From the NCBI RefSeq assembly GCF_022348185.1, contig NZ_JAKRFD010000003.1, forward strand, positions 372,001 to 436,000: a stretch of 64,000 bases of DNA, given 5' to 3'. Every line of letters begins with the position of its first letter. Position 1 is the first letter of the stretch. The notes under the pieces were generated by a model. That model saw only the letters and a program-made list of their open reading frames with translations, was not told where the DNA came from and did not search any database. Source of the stretch: Epibacterium sp. Ofav1-8. Its GTDB lineage: Bacteria > Pseudomonadota > Alphaproteobacteria > Rhodobacterales > Rhodobacteraceae. Below, piece by piece: positions 55,675 through 64,000 of the stretch. The position numbers and the translations under genes are program-made.

Positions 55675-58600
55675 TCAGGCGTTGCCGCCCAGCAGGGCAG
55701 CGTTGCCCCCCGCAGCCGTCGTGTCGACGCAGACATGACGCTCTGCCAGCACGCGGGCGCGATCCGGTGCGCCGGGGATCAACGGCACGATGGGACCGTC
55801 ACGCTTGGCAAGGGTTTGCTCGATCTCGCGTCCCGTGGCGTCATCGCCCCACCACACCACGCCGGAGATGCCGCCAATGTGTTGCAGGCGGTGCAGGTCC
55901 ACAAGGCCGCTTGCCTTGATCGCGGTCCCGCCCAGATCCGCGACCAGTTTGGCCTGTTCCGCCACCGCGTCCTTGCCTGGGCCCATGCACAACAGTGGCG
56001 GGCGCGCCGATACCGTCAGCCGGTTCGATTCACCGGTGGGTCCGGGCAGGGAAGTGGTCTCCGGATGCCGGGCTTCGCCCCTCTCATCGGGGATCTCGGC
56101 CATGGTTTGCTCCCAGCTCTGATCGCTCTGGCGGCGATCCGCTGCGCAGAACCGCGCCAGGTAGTGGGGACCACCCGCCTTGGGGCCGGTGCCGGAAAGC
56201 CCCTCGCCGCCAAAGGGCTGGCTGCCAACGATGGCGCCGATCTGGTTGCGGTTCACATAGATGTTGCCCGCGTGGATACGGTCGCACACATGCTGCACCC
56301 GGTCATCGATGCGCGTCTGCAACCCGAAGGTCAGCCCGTAGCCGGTGGCGTTGATGGCGTCGATCACATCGTCCAGCTGGCGCGACTTGAAGGTCGCCAC
56401 ATGCAACACCGGGCCAAAGATTTCCTCCTGCAGGTCGCTGATGCCGTCGATCTGGATCAGCGTCGGGCCGACGAAGGTGCCGCCCTGCGGCGCCTGCATC
56501 TCCTTCAGCACCCGACCTTCGCTGCGGGCCTGGTCGATATGGGCCAGGATCTTGGCGCGCGAGCCTTCGTCAATCACCGGGCCGCTGTCGATGGACAGAT
56601 CCCAGGGATCGCCAAGATCCAGCACCTCCATCGCACCTTTGAGCATGGTCAGCACATCCTCGGCCACGTCTTCCTGCAGGTAGAGGCAACGCAGGGCGGA
56701 GCAGCGCTGGCCCGCGGACTGAAACGCGCTTTCGATCACCGCCTGAACGGCCTGTTCGGGCAGGGCAGTCGAGTCCACGATCATCGCGTTGAGGCCACCG
56801 GTTTCCGCAATCAGCGGCGTGCCGGGGGCGCAGTGTTCGGCCATGGCGGCGCGGATGCGCAGGGCGGTGGCGGTGGAGCCGGTGAAGGCGACGCCCCCCA
56901 CACGCGCATCGCCGGTGATGGCGGCGCCGACCTTGGAGCCGCGTCCGGGCAGGAATTGCAGCACCTCGCGCGGCACGCCGGCTTCAAGCATCAGTTCAAC
57001 CGCGCGGAAGGCAACCAGCGGGGTCTGATCGGCGGGTTTGGCCAGGACCGCATTGCCGGTCGCCAGCGCCGCCGAGACCTGACCGGTGAAGATCGCCAAC
57101 GGGAAGTTCCACGGCGAAATGCAGGTGAAGATCCCGGCCGGGGCCGCATCGGGGATGCGGGCGGCATAGTAGCGCAGGAAATCCACCGCCTCGCGCAGCT
57201 CTGCCACCGCGTCCATCTGGGTTTTGCCAGCCTCGCGCGCGAGCAGGGCAAACAGCTCGCCATAGTTGGCCTCATAGAGGTCAGCGGCCTTGTTGAGCGC
57301 AGCGGCGCGCACCTCTGCCGGGGCGTCCCAGGTGGAGGCGGAGGCCAGGGCCAGTTCCACATCCTCGGCGCTCGATTGCGCAACGGAGCCGATCTCGCTC
57401 AGATCGCTGGGATTGGTGACGGCCACACGGGTTTCCGGCATCGCCTCGCCCGCGATCAGCGGCACCGCGTCCCATGTGGCATCGCGGAAGGGCGCGCGCG
57501 CCGCGTCGATGGCCGCAAGGGTTGGCGCGTGGCGCAGGTCGAACCCTTTGGAGTTGATACGCTCCGGCTGGAACAGGTTGGGGCCGGTGGGAATATCGGT
57601 CGACAGATCATCCACTTGCAGGAAAGGGTCTGCGGCGACATCGCTTGGCGGCACGTCTTCGTCGACGATCTGGTTCACGAAGGAGGAGTTGGCGCCGTTC
57701 TCCAGCAGACGCCGGACCAGATAGGCCAGCAGATCGCGGTGCGCCCCAACCGGCGCATAGATGCGGCAGCGGGTGTTGTTCTTGTCCATCACCATCTGGT
57801 GCAGGGTCTCACCCATGCCATGCAGACGCTGGAACTCATAGGCCTGACCGTCCTCTGCCATGTGCAGAATGGCGCTGACGGTGTGGGCGTTGTGAGTGGC
57901 AAACTGTGGATAGATCCGGTCCGTGCGCGACAGGAGTTTGCGCGCGTTGGCGATGTAGGACACATCCGTGAGCGCCTTGGAGGTGAAGACCGGAAAGCCG
58001 TCCATCCCCTCGACCTGCGCGCGCTTGATCTCGGTGTCCCAATAGGCACCCTTCACCAGACGCACCATAAAGCGGCGGTCGTATTTCTCCGCCATCTCGT
58101 AGAGCGCATCGATCGCCAGCCCGGTGCGCGGGCCATAGGCCTGCACCACCACGCCAAAGCCGTCCCAGCCATGGAGCGCGGGATCGGAGATCACCTCCTC
58201 GATCACCTCGAGCGAGATCGACAGGCGGTCGGCCTCTTCGGCGTCGATGTTGAGGCCCATTTTTGCGGCCTTGGCCAGCAATGCCAGGGCCTTGAGGCGC
58301 GGCACCAGTTGCTGCTTGACCGAGGCTTCCTTGGCGATCTCGTAGCGCGGGTGCAGCGCCGAAAGCTTGACTGAGATGCCGGGGTTTTCGCGGATGTCGC
58401 TGCTGGTGCAGGCGCTGGCAATCGCCGAGATCGCGCGGGAATAGGCAAGGTGATAGCGCGAGGCATCCGCCTCGGTGCGCGCGGCCTCTCCCAGCATGTC
58501 ATAGGAATAGGTGTAGCCCTTGGCTTCCATGTTGGAGGCGCGTTTCATGGCGCTCTCGATGGTCTCACCCAGCACGAACTGGCGGCCCATTTCCCGCATT

Positions 58601-59082
58601 GCGCGGCCCACGGCGGTGCGGATCACCGGCTCACCCAGACGTTTGATGGCACCGCGCAGGGCACCGACGGGGCTTTTTTCCTCGTCCAATACCTTGCCGG
58701 TCAGCATCAGGGCCCAGGTGGAGGCATTGACCAGCGAGGAGGTCGATTTGCCCATGTGCTTGCCCCAGTCGGAGGGCGCGATCTTGTCTTCGATAAGAGC
58801 GTCGATGGTGTCCGCATCCGGCACCCGCAGCAGCGCCTCGGCCAGACACATCAGCGCAATGCCTTCGTCAGTCGACAGGCCGTATTCGGCCAGGAAGACC
58901 TCCATCAGCCCGGGCGAGGAATGGCCGCGGATGTCCGTCACCAGCTGGGTGGCGGAGGCACAGATGGCCGTGCGATCCGCCTCCGAAAGCGCGGCCTGCG
59001 CCACCAGCGCATCGCGCATCTGAGCCTGATCCGCATAGGTGCCGGCATCGATCCGGTCGCGCAAAAGAGTGTCACGTGTCAT
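55675..59082 (-). CDS. putA: Bifunctional proline dehydrogenase / P5C dehydrogenase
   Basis: 1135 residues. N-terminal arm and proline dehydrogenase barrel (VKLSALHPRYE, MVRLVKGAYWDTEIK, FATHNAHTV), then a P5C dehydrogenase with SPWNFPLAIFTGQ, ETGGLNAM and the catalytic Cys in GQRCSAL. No ribbon-helix-helix DNA-binding domain, so it does not repress itself; an Lrp-type gene lies divergent. Converts proline to glutamate with FAD and NAD. No C-terminal beta-flap domain motif was sought beyond residue 1000, where an EIPDERGEARHPE-like stretch is weakly conserved. Confidence 0.95.
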   Translation of the reverse strand: MTRDTLLRDRIDAGTYADQAQMRDALVAQAALSEADRTAICASATQLVTDIRGHSSPGLMEVFLAEYGLSTDEGIALMCLAEALLRVPDADTIDALIEDKIAPSDWGKHMGKSTSSLVNASTWALMLTGKVLDEEKSPVGALRGAIKRLGEPVIRTAVGRAMREMGRQFVLGETIESAMKRASNMEAKGYTYSYDMLGEAARTEADASRYHLAYSRAISAIASACTSSDIRENPGISVKLSALHPRYEIAKEASVKQQLVPRLKALALLAKAAKMGLNIDAEEADRLSISLEVIEEVISDPALHGWDGFGVVVQAYGPRTGLAIDALYEMAEKYDRRFMVRLVKGAYWDTEIKRAQVEGMDGFPVFTSKALTDVSYIANARKLLSRTDRIYPQFATHNAHTVSAILHMAEDGQAYEFQRLHGMGETLHQMVMDKNNTRCRIYAPVGAHRDLLAYLVRRLLENGANSSFVNQIVDEDVPPSDVAADPFLQVDDLSTDIPTGPNLFQPERINSKGFDLRHAPTLAAIDAARAPFRDATWDAVPLIAGEAMPETRVAVTNPSDLSEIGSVAQSSAEDVELALASASTWDAPAEVRAAALNKAADLYEANYGELFALLAREAGKTQMDAVAELREAVDFLRYYAARIPDAAPAGIFTCISPWNFPLAIFTGQVSAALATGNAVLAKPADQTPLVAFRAVELMLEAGVPREVLQFLPGRGSKVGAAITGDARVGGVAFTGSTATALRIRAAMAEHCAPGTPLIAETGGLNAMIVDSTALPEQAVQAVIESAFQSAGQRCSALRCLYLQEDVAEDVLTMLKGAMEVLDLGDPWDLSIDSGPVIDEGSRAKILAHIDQARSEGRVLKEMQAPQGGTFVGPTLIQIDGISDLQEEIFGPVLHVATFKSRQLDDVIDAINATGYGLTFGLQTRIDDRVQHVCDRIHAGNIYVNRNQIGAIVGSQPFGGEGLSGTGPKAGGPHYLARFCAADRRQSDQSWEQTMAEIPDERGEARHPETTSLPGPTGESNRLTVSARPPLLCMGPGKDAVAEQAKLVADLGGTAIKASGLVDLHRLQHIGGISGVVWWGDDATGREIEQTLAKRDGPIVPLIPGAPDRARVLAERHVCVDTTAAGGNAALLGGNA

Positions 59083-59135
59083 GTCTGATCCCCCTCGTCA
59101 GAGATTTTGACCCTTGTATCGCGTTCTTACTGGTC

Positions 59136-59172
59136 ATTTGTCCCGATTGTCGCGATAGTACAGGACAAATGC
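59136..59172. promoter_or_regulatory. Inverted repeat operator between putA and putR
   Basis: Arms CATTTGTCC (59136) and GGACAAATG (59164), 9 bp each, 19 bases apart. It lies between putA and the Lrp-type gene, 53 bases from putA. Confidence 0.65.
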
Positions 59173-59194
59173 GCTTATTTGCGGAGGGTTTTTG

Positions 59195-59671
59195 ATGCAA
59201 TCGCGCTTCCCCGGTCTGGATCGCTTCGACCAGGCGATTCTGCGTGAGCTGAGCCACAATGGCCGCAGTTCCGTGTCCGATCTTGCCCGGGCCATCGGCC
59301 TGTCGAAGTCGCCCACCCAGGCGCGGCTGAAACGGCTGGAGGCCGAAGGCATCATCCAGGGCTATCGCGCGATGATCGATCCGATCCGCCTCGGGCTCGA
59401 CCACGTCGCCTTTGTCGAGGTGAAACTGACCGATACGCGAGAGGCGGCGCTGGCGTCTTTCAACACCGCGGTGGTGCAGGTGGCAGAGATCGAAGAAGTG
59501 CATATGCTGGCCTCGCATTTTGACTATCTGCTGAAAGTCCGCTGCCGTTCGATGTCGGATTTCCGCGCGGTGCTGGGCGAAAAGATCTCCTCCTTGCCGC
59601 ATGTTTCCTCCACCTCGACCTATATGTCGATGCAGGCGGTGAAGGACGACGCGGGCCTCGGGCCGATGTAG
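59195..59671 (+). CDS. putR: Lrp/AsnC-family regulator of proline use (PutR-like)
   Basis: 158 residues. AsnC HTH (FDQAILRELSHNGRSSVSDLARAIGLSKSPTQARLKRL) and RAM ligand-binding domain (VAFVEVKLTD, DYLLKVRC). Divergent from putA, as PutR of Rhodobacter/Agrobacterium activates putA with proline. ATG at 59195 has GGAGG; a TTG three bases earlier is unlikely. Confidence 0.9.
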   Translation: MQSRFPGLDRFDQAILRELSHNGRSSVSDLARAIGLSKSPTQARLKRLEAEGIIQGYRAMIDPIRLGLDHVAFVEVKLTDTREAALASFNTAVVQVAEIEEVHMLASHFDYLLKVRCRSMSDFRAVLGEKISSLPHVSSTSTYMSMQAVKDDAGLGPM

Positions 59672-59714
59672 CACGCGCAAATGTGAACTTGTCCGCGGCG
59701 GAATATGTGCCACC

Positions 59715-60293
59715 ATGATAGTTATGTTTTTGCGTTTCGTGTTCTCCGCTGCTGTTGGTCTTGCCGTTCCGTCTGGTGTGGCCGCGCAGGGCTGTCCCGA
59801 GGCACCGGATCATGCGGCCGCGATTTCGGCGTTGCTGGCGGATGTGCAGGCGGCCGAGAGTGAAGGTGAGGCGCAACGGATCGGCAATCAACTGTGGGAA
59901 TACTGGGCGGATGCGCCGGACGCCCGCGCGCAAGAGATCCTGGATCGCGGCATGACTCGGCGCTCCGCCTATGACTTACTCGGGGCGTTGTCGGATTTTG
60001 ATCGCTTGATCGCGTACTGTCCGGATTATGCTGAGGGCTACAATCAACGCGCCTTTGTACATTATCTGCGCCGCGATTTTGCCGCCGCCCTGAAGGATCT
60101 GAACCGTGCCCTGGCGTTGTCGCCACAGCATGTTGCGGCGCTGAGCGGTCGGGCGCTGTCGCTTCTGGGATTGTCCCGTGTCGACGAGGCCAGAGTTGCG
60201 CTGCAAAAGGCGCTGGACCTCAACCCGTGGCTTCCCGAACGACATCTTCTGGGCCCGGGGGGGCCGCTGGAGGACGATGCGGTCGAGCTTTAG
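59715..60293 (+). CDS. Exported TPR-repeat protein
   Basis: 192 residues. A signal peptide (hydrophobic segment ending VAAQG, residue ~26) then at least three TPR-like helix pairs: LGALSDFDRLIAYCPDYAEGYNQRAF, FAAALKDLNRALALSPQHVAALS and VDEARVALQKALDLNP. Periplasmic scaffold of unknown partner. Two Cys may be paired. Confidence 0.82.
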   Translation: MIVMFLRFVFSAAVGLAVPSGVAAQGCPEAPDHAAAISALLADVQAAESEGEAQRIGNQLWEYWADAPDARAQEILDRGMTRRSAYDLLGALSDFDRLIAYCPDYAEGYNQRAFVHYLRRDFAAALKDLNRALALSPQHVAALSGRALSLLGLSRVDEARVALQKALDLNPWLPERHLLGPGGPLEDDAVEL

Positions 60294-60390
60294 CGCTGGG
60301 ACTGGACTGCGACTGGATCGCAAACCCCTGAAATTCCGATTGAACCCGCCCGCACGCAACGGTAGAGCTTGACGCCGAAGGTCCAGCCGC

Positions 60391-60474
60391 GCGGGCGTGG
60401 TGGAATGGTAGACACAGGGGACTTAAAATCCCCAGGCTTTAGCCGTGCGGGTTCGAGTCCCGCCGCCCGTACCA
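60391..60474 (+). tRNA. tRNA-Leu (UAA anticodon)
   Basis: 84 bases with encoded CCA. Acceptor GCGGGCG / CGCCCGT, anticodon loop CTTAAAA (anticodon TAA) in GGGGA / TCCCC, a class II variable arm and the TTCGAGTC T-arm. Its 3' end borders an integrase gene, so it is the probable attachment site. Confidence 0.95.
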
Positions 60475-60565
60475 ATCTGAAGATAATAGATTTTTTCCAC
60501 TTAAAGATCTGCCTCGAAAAACGGTCGTTACTCGTCTGTTACTCGAGTTGTTACTCGTTCTGTTT

Positions 60566-61798
60566 TCACCCCCTTTTGGAGCGTACCTGAATCACGTTGT
60601 TTGCGGCTCCAGACCGGTCACGGGTGTAGATTGCGGTGGTGGTGCCTTGAGTGTGCTGGGCCGCGTGCTGCAGGGTCGTGGGGTCCACCAGAGACTTCGC
60701 TTCGGTGATGCCGCCAGACCGGGTGTCACGGATCTGCAGGTCGTCAGGGAAGGGATCTAGGTCAGCTTCGACACGTGCCTTATTTACCGCGCGCAGGGCC
60801 TCCTTGAATCCGCGGGATAGGACGCCATTCTTGGGTGGCTTGCCGTTTGGCATGGTGATTACCGGGCCGGTACGCTGATCCTGCGGGATCAAAAGCAGGC
60901 GCTTCCGGATCTCGGGGGTGTGCTTCAGGCTGAAGGTGTACGGTTCGGTCAAGCTCTTGCGGGTCTTGCTGATCACCTTGGTGAACGACGTGACGTCCTG
61001 ATCGAACATATCCCACGTCACGCCGTCGACCCAAATCTGCCCGCCGTCGCGAATGCCGCCCTGCCTGTTGTCGGCCTTGACCCATTGCCCGTGCACGTCG
61101 ACACCGCGCAGGATGAACTCGAACCGCATCAAAATGGCAAGCGCGAGATGGGGGCGGCCCATGCGGTCGGCCTCGGCCACAATGGCCTCGATCTGCTCGC
61201 GGGTGGCGTAACGTGATCGGCGGGCGGGGTTCTGGATGCGCACCTCCTCGCGGATCGCTTTCACCTTGGCGCAGTGATCTACACCGATCTTGATCCCGTG
61301 GGAGACGATCAAGCGCCAGTGAGTGAACCATTTCTTGACGTAGTGGGTGGAGCGCCCCTTGTCATGCATGGCTTTCTTCCACCGCATGATCCGCTCATAG
61401 TCAGTCTCCTCGATCAGCACATTGCCAATTGCCTGCTCGATATATCCCAGCATCTGCCGATACTTGTCCTGTGTTTGGGGCAAGACGTCATGGAAGGAAC
61501 TGAACTCGTCTGACAGGTAACGGCCAATCAGCCACCCCCATGTGCCTGCCTTGCGGCCTTTCGCTTCGCCGTCAAACCATTCAAGCATCTCGCGAGTGAG
61601 GGCGCGGCAGTGAGCGGCGCGCTCCAGGTCAAGCCCGTCGCCTTTTGATCCGCCGAGTTTATATGTTTTGATGCTGTATCCAGCTTCGAGATACTTCTTG
61701 CTGGGACGCCATAGGTAGCTGTCCCGGTCTTTCAGGTACTTCAGGAACGGGGCATAATCCGGTTCGCTGTCGTCCCAGAGCGAGTTTCTAAAACGCAT
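60566..61798 (-). CDS. int: Tyrosine recombinase (phage-type integrase)
   Basis: 410 residues. SAM-like N-terminal region, then catalytic core: Arg in MRFEFILRGVDV, the DTRSGGIT Arg box, QHAAQHTQGTTTAIYTRD with His and nucleophile Tyr. Points toward the tRNA 92 bases away, as in elements that integrate at tRNA 3' ends. Confidence 0.92.
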   Translation of the reverse strand: MRFRNSLWDDSEPDYAPFLKYLKDRDSYLWRPSKKYLEAGYSIKTYKLGGSKGDGLDLERAAHCRALTREMLEWFDGEAKGRKAGTWGWLIGRYLSDEFSSFHDVLPQTQDKYRQMLGYIEQAIGNVLIEETDYERIMRWKKAMHDKGRSTHYVKKWFTHWRLIVSHGIKIGVDHCAKVKAIREEVRIQNPARRSRYATREQIEAIVAEADRMGRPHLALAILMRFEFILRGVDVHGQWVKADNRQGGIRDGGQIWVDGVTWDMFDQDVTSFTKVISKTRKSLTEPYTFSLKHTPEIRKRLLLIPQDQRTGPVITMPNGKPPKNGVLSRGFKEALRAVNKARVEADLDPFPDDLQIRDTRSGGITEAKSLVDPTTLQHAAQHTQGTTTAIYTRDRSGAANNVIQVRSKRG

Positions 61799-62039
61799 CG
61801 TGGTTCTCCGTGTGGTTGGTTTCCGTCAACCGCCCGGAGCGCGCTTTTGCAGATCTAGCGTTGCGTTCTCGCGCCCATTCCTCAACGGCCTCGCGGTGGC
61901 GCATGCCTATCGCGGGATCAATCTTGGGAAAGCCGTACTGACGTTCGAGTGTTTCACTGTTCGAGCGCAGCCATTTGACGTCATGGCCCAGCATTTTGGC
62001 TATGTCAGCTTCCTTTACGAATAGCTGCTGAAAGGGCAT
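61788..62039 (-). CDS. Small excisionase-like DNA-binding protein
   Basis: 83 residues. FVKEADIAKMLGHDVKWLRSN resembles a winged-helix/AlpA-like DNA-recognition segment, followed by FPKIDPAIGMRHREAVEEWARER. Overlaps the integrase start by 11 bases. A recombination directionality factor is likely. Confidence 0.72.
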   Translation of the reverse strand: MPFQQLFVKEADIAKMLGHDVKWLRSNSETLERQYGFPKIDPAIGMRHREAVEEWARERNARSAKARSGRLTETNHTENHDAF

Positions 62040-62119
62040 AAAATCTCTCTCGCTTCAGTGTCTTGCATTGGGCGGCGATCTAGGCGCCGCTCTATGCGGC
62101 AACCGCGCGGCGCAGTGCT

Positions 62120-62644
62120 TTAGCCATTGAGGCCACCTTGCACCAAAGTCGGTGCAGGCAATTGCCCATTGTAGGGGCAATCCGGGCGGCTATCGCTGGC
62201 GCGGCGAGGCAAGCGCGCGGTGGCGGTCTTGATCCAGTTGCTCAGGGCGCTTTGGCGGGATGTGCCGTCGCATTGAATGCCCATCAGATCGACCAGCCAG
62301 AGCGCTTCATCGTGGGTCCACGCTTCTGACATGGGCGCAGCAACGCGACCGCCGAGGTCTGAGAATTGTTCAGACCTCTGATGCATCGGGGTCGCCTTGA
62401 GCGTCTCCGTCGCGGCATAGAGCGCGAGCGTATTGATCTCAGTGAATGATGCGCGGGCGGTGGGCAACTTGGAGGATTGATCCGCCCGCGCCTGATCCGC
62501 ACCGCAGGGGCGGTGCGAAACCTCGGGACAGTCGACGGCGCGCAATCCTCCAACGCGCCGCATGTGTTCAGTGGTCTCGGAGGGGCGGGGCCCTCGGGGT
62601 GCGTCCGCCATGGGTGCGGAAGCGTGCGAGATAGGGTTTGTCAT
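62120..62644 (-). CDS. Hypothetical phage protein
   Basis: 174 residues, rich in Arg, Ala and Pro with a disordered N-terminus; SEAWTHDEALWLVDLMGIQ is the only helical segment that stands out. No family recognised. Same strand and tight spacing as neighbours support it being a gene. Confidence 0.5.
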   Translation of the reverse strand: MTNPISHASAPMADAPRGPRPSETTEHMRRVGGLRAVDCPEVSHRPCGADQARADQSSKLPTARASFTEINTLALYAATETLKATPMHQRSEQFSDLGGRVAAPMSEAWTHDEALWLVDLMGIQCDGTSRQSALSNWIKTATARLPRRASDSRPDCPYNGQLPAPTLVQGGLNG

Positions 62645-62661
62645 TGCGGGTGCGCCTTGCC

Positions 62662-62943
62662 TTACGCCGCATGGGGGCCGTGCGGGGTGATCTGGCGATC
62701 TGCCATAACACGGCGGACCTTCTGGCCGACGCGGTCGAGAACCTGCTCGGTCGGCTCTGGCGTCGGCGCCGGGCGCTCGACCAGATGTGCTGCCCGCAGG
62801 CGCGCCGGGTCAAAGCCCTGGCCGCGCGCGGCCTTCAGAGTTGCCCAGGCTGTTGTGAAGAGATGCGGGCTGTCGAGGTGGTCTTCGGGTGAGCCTGCGA
62901 TCTTCTGCGCGTCCCGCAGTACGGTTTCCAGTTTGTCTTGCAT
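62662..62943 (-). CDS. Hypothetical phage protein
   Basis: 93 residues, MQDKLETVLRDAQKIAG start, helical; no family recognised. Preceded on its strand by a TTGACA/AATATT promoter that carries operator-like repeats. Confidence 0.55.
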   Translation of the reverse strand: MQDKLETVLRDAQKIAGSPEDHLDSPHLFTTAWATLKAARGQGFDPARLRAAHLVERPAPTPEPTEQVLDRVGQKVRRVMADRQITPHGPHAA

Positions 62944-62970
62944 TCAATCCTCCATCGGTTGATGTAGGAT

Positions 62971-62999
62971 AATATTCCTGTAGAGAATATGTCTGTCAA
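62971..62999 (-). promoter_or_regulatory. Leftward early promoter of the phage-like element
   Basis: On the minus strand, TTGACA (62994-62999) and AATATT (62971-62976) with 17-base spacing. GGATAATATTCC and GAGAATAT words overlap it, matching those at the right operator. Confidence 0.65.
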
Positions 63000-63141
63000 G
63001 AATAAATAGTCCTGACAGGACTAAATGGCATTGCGAGCAAGCGCTGGAGTGTGATCTCGACACTGTGAACGGTGCGAGTTTGACAATGCAAATCGAACAC
63101 GAGGAGTCATGCCGCCCAGGTGGGAGGGTCGAGGTAGTACT

Positions 63142-63300
63142 ATGAAAGAAGAGAAATTCAGGCTCGCGCTAGGTAGCATGACCCCAGATCAATTGAGCGA
63201 GTTTATTCAGGCTTTGTTTGATTCCGGTCTAGTACCGATTGCGCCATGTCCAGCCAGCCCTGTTGCCGATCCTCAGGAAGATCGCGAAACACCTCAATAA
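63142..63300 (+). CDS. Small hypothetical protein
   Basis: 52 residues (MKEEKFRL...). GAGGT lies upstream of the ATG at 63142; an ATG at 63109 also has GAGGAG but with too short a spacing. It converges on the repressor gene and overlaps its 3' end by 98 bases. No family. Confidence 0.4.
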   Translation: MKEEKFRLALGSMTPDQLSEFIQALFDSGLVPIAPCPASPVADPQEDRETPQ

Positions 63301-63508
63301 GTTTGAGCTCTGAGCTGTCCTGCTCTTCTGAGAATAGTTGGTAGAGCGGGACTTCAAGCGCCTGAGCGATGAGTTTCATGCTGCGTATGGTCGCACCATC
63401 CCAGCCTCTTTCAATCTTGGAAATAGTCGATTGCTCTAACCCTGCAGCCTTTGCGAGGGTGCTTTGGTTCCAGCCCTTCAGCTGTCGAAGTCTTTTGGTC
63501 GCACTCAT
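63203..63508 (-). CDS. XRE-type phage repressor (CI-like)
   Basis: 101 residues. HTH LAKAAGLEQSTISKIERGW and ALEVPLYQLFSE; a short acidic C-terminus. Divergent from a Cro-like gene with palindromes between, the layout of a lysogeny switch. No protease domain, so it is a short repressor. Confidence 0.85.
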   Translation of the reverse strand: MSATKRLRQLKGWNQSTLAKAAGLEQSTISKIERGWDGATIRSMKLIAQALEVPLYQLFSEEQDSSELKLIEVFRDLPEDRQQGWLDMAQSVLDRNQTKPE

Positions 63509-63554
63509 GCTGCGAATATCCCACTAGAGAGCCGATGAGGCAAAACACCCTCAG

Positions 63555-63597
63555 GAATAATTATTCTTGACGAGAATATTCCGCTCCGGAATATTGT
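63555..63597. promoter_or_regulatory. Right operator/promoter of the phage switch
   Basis: GAATAATTATTC (63555-63566, perfect palindrome), TTGACG (63567), and AATATTCCG-CTC-CGGAATATT (63575-63595, perfect inverted repeat) with a -10 near AATATT (63590). Between repressor and Cro-like genes. Confidence 0.75.
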
Positions 63598-63601
63598 CCG
63601 C

Positions 63602-63826
63602 ATGATGAACCTCTCTGAATACCTATCTAAAGCCGGGGTTACCCAATCAGAGTTCGCCGCGAGGGTCGGTGTCACTCAAGGGGTGATTTCGAGACTTTCC
63701 AGTGGTCACTCTCTTCCCGGACTTGCGTTGGCCGTTCGGATTGAGAATGCAACCAATGGCTCTGTGAAGGCTCAAAACTGGGTGCGAAACAGTTTGCCCG
63801 ATACGGGTAAGGACGCAGCCGCATGA
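63602..63826 (+). CDS. Cro-like HTH protein
   Basis: 74 residues. HTH VTQSEFAARVGVTQGVISRLSSG and LALAVRIENATNG (YdaS/Cro branch). Leads the rightward operon; its TGA overlaps the next ATG. Confidence 0.85.
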   Translation: MMNLSEYLSKAGVTQSEFAARVGVTQGVISRLSSGHSLPGLALAVRIENATNGSVKAQNWVRNSLPDTGKDAAA

Positions 63827-64000
63827 GCCGCCCGCGTCTAACCCTGATCGTGAACAATGATCTGCCATGCGACCAGCCTGGCACGTCAGCTGACCAAGCG
63901 TCTTGGTCAAATCAGTTGGACCCTTATGCGCTGAAGGTCAGCGCGCCTGACCTTTGGTCGGCCTATTTCCACGCGCGGTTCCACAGCCCGCGCGAGGTGG
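63823..64000 (+). CDS. Partial phage protein at the right edge
   Basis: Starts at ATG 63823 overlapping the Cro-like stop (ATGA) and is open to the window end (59 codons plus one base). MSRPRLTLIVNN... is not recognised; likely an early phage protein. Confidence 0.5.
   Translation, partial: MSRPRLTLIVNNDLPCDQPGTSADQASWSNQLDPYALKVSAPDLWSAYFHARFHSPREV

Noticed and set aside
55534-58374. 946-codon plus-strand open frame
   Set aside because: Antisense to putA, rich in His, Gln and Arg, as expected for a GC-skew shadow.

Overview
The window looks like a chromosomal segment of a Roseobacter-group alphaproteobacterium (Rhodobacteraceae). Support comes from the high GC content, the codon use, and gene families and neighbourhoods typical of that group: a PHA storage locus, a PutA that lacks the N-terminal ribbon-helix-helix domain, SdhE, and a polyamine/gamma-glutamyl cluster. 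No species can be named from the sequence alone.

Layout. 1-3845 (minus): a partial, AT-richer RelA/SpoT-type alarmone synthetase gene overlaps the end of parE, with a small membrane-anchored protein upstream of parE. 3959-9663 (plus): a PLP decarboxylase, an AhpD-like protein, a zevAB-like zinc import pair with a Zur-type palindrome, and a MATE exporter. 9748-12308 (minus): a conserved hypothetical, a GFA protein and aspartate aminotransferase. 12393-13643 (plus): XRE regulator, SdhE and a MarR-type regulator. 14348-17123: GloA, the thymidylate pair thyA-folA, a cold-shock protein and an ArsC-like protein. 17145-19792 (minus): a bufferin operon (BufA precursor, DUF692/MNIO enzyme, DUF2063 partner, DoxX protein), which is the most interesting system here. 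20012-24482: thrS and three small metabolic genes. 24524-29886: the PHA locus (phaZ, phaC, phaP, phaR) with three PhaR-type CTGC...GCAG sites. 30197-40347 (minus): a gamma-glutamyl-polyamine-like catabolic cluster followed upstream by its ABC transporter. 40531-46141: a PhnD-like protein, two TerB proteins, a DUF1330 protein, valS and a possible sRNA. 46615-55416: a lone CoxL-type oxidase with a DUF2235 protein, GNAT, the metF/metR divergon, suhB and rhomboid. 55675-60293: putA, its Lrp-type regulator and a TPR protein. 60391-64000: tRNA-Leu(UAA) with an integrated phage-like element (integrase, excisionase-like protein, CI/Cro-like switch) that runs off the right edge.

How it works together. 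Several modules are self-contained and carry their own visible control sites. Zinc import has a Zur box over the first start codon. PHA genes have PhaR boxes, methionine genes a MetR box, proline use an inverted repeat for the Lrp-type regulator, and the phage switch has paired operators. Between operons there are GC-rich hairpin repeats of at least two families, plus four short tandem repeat arrays.
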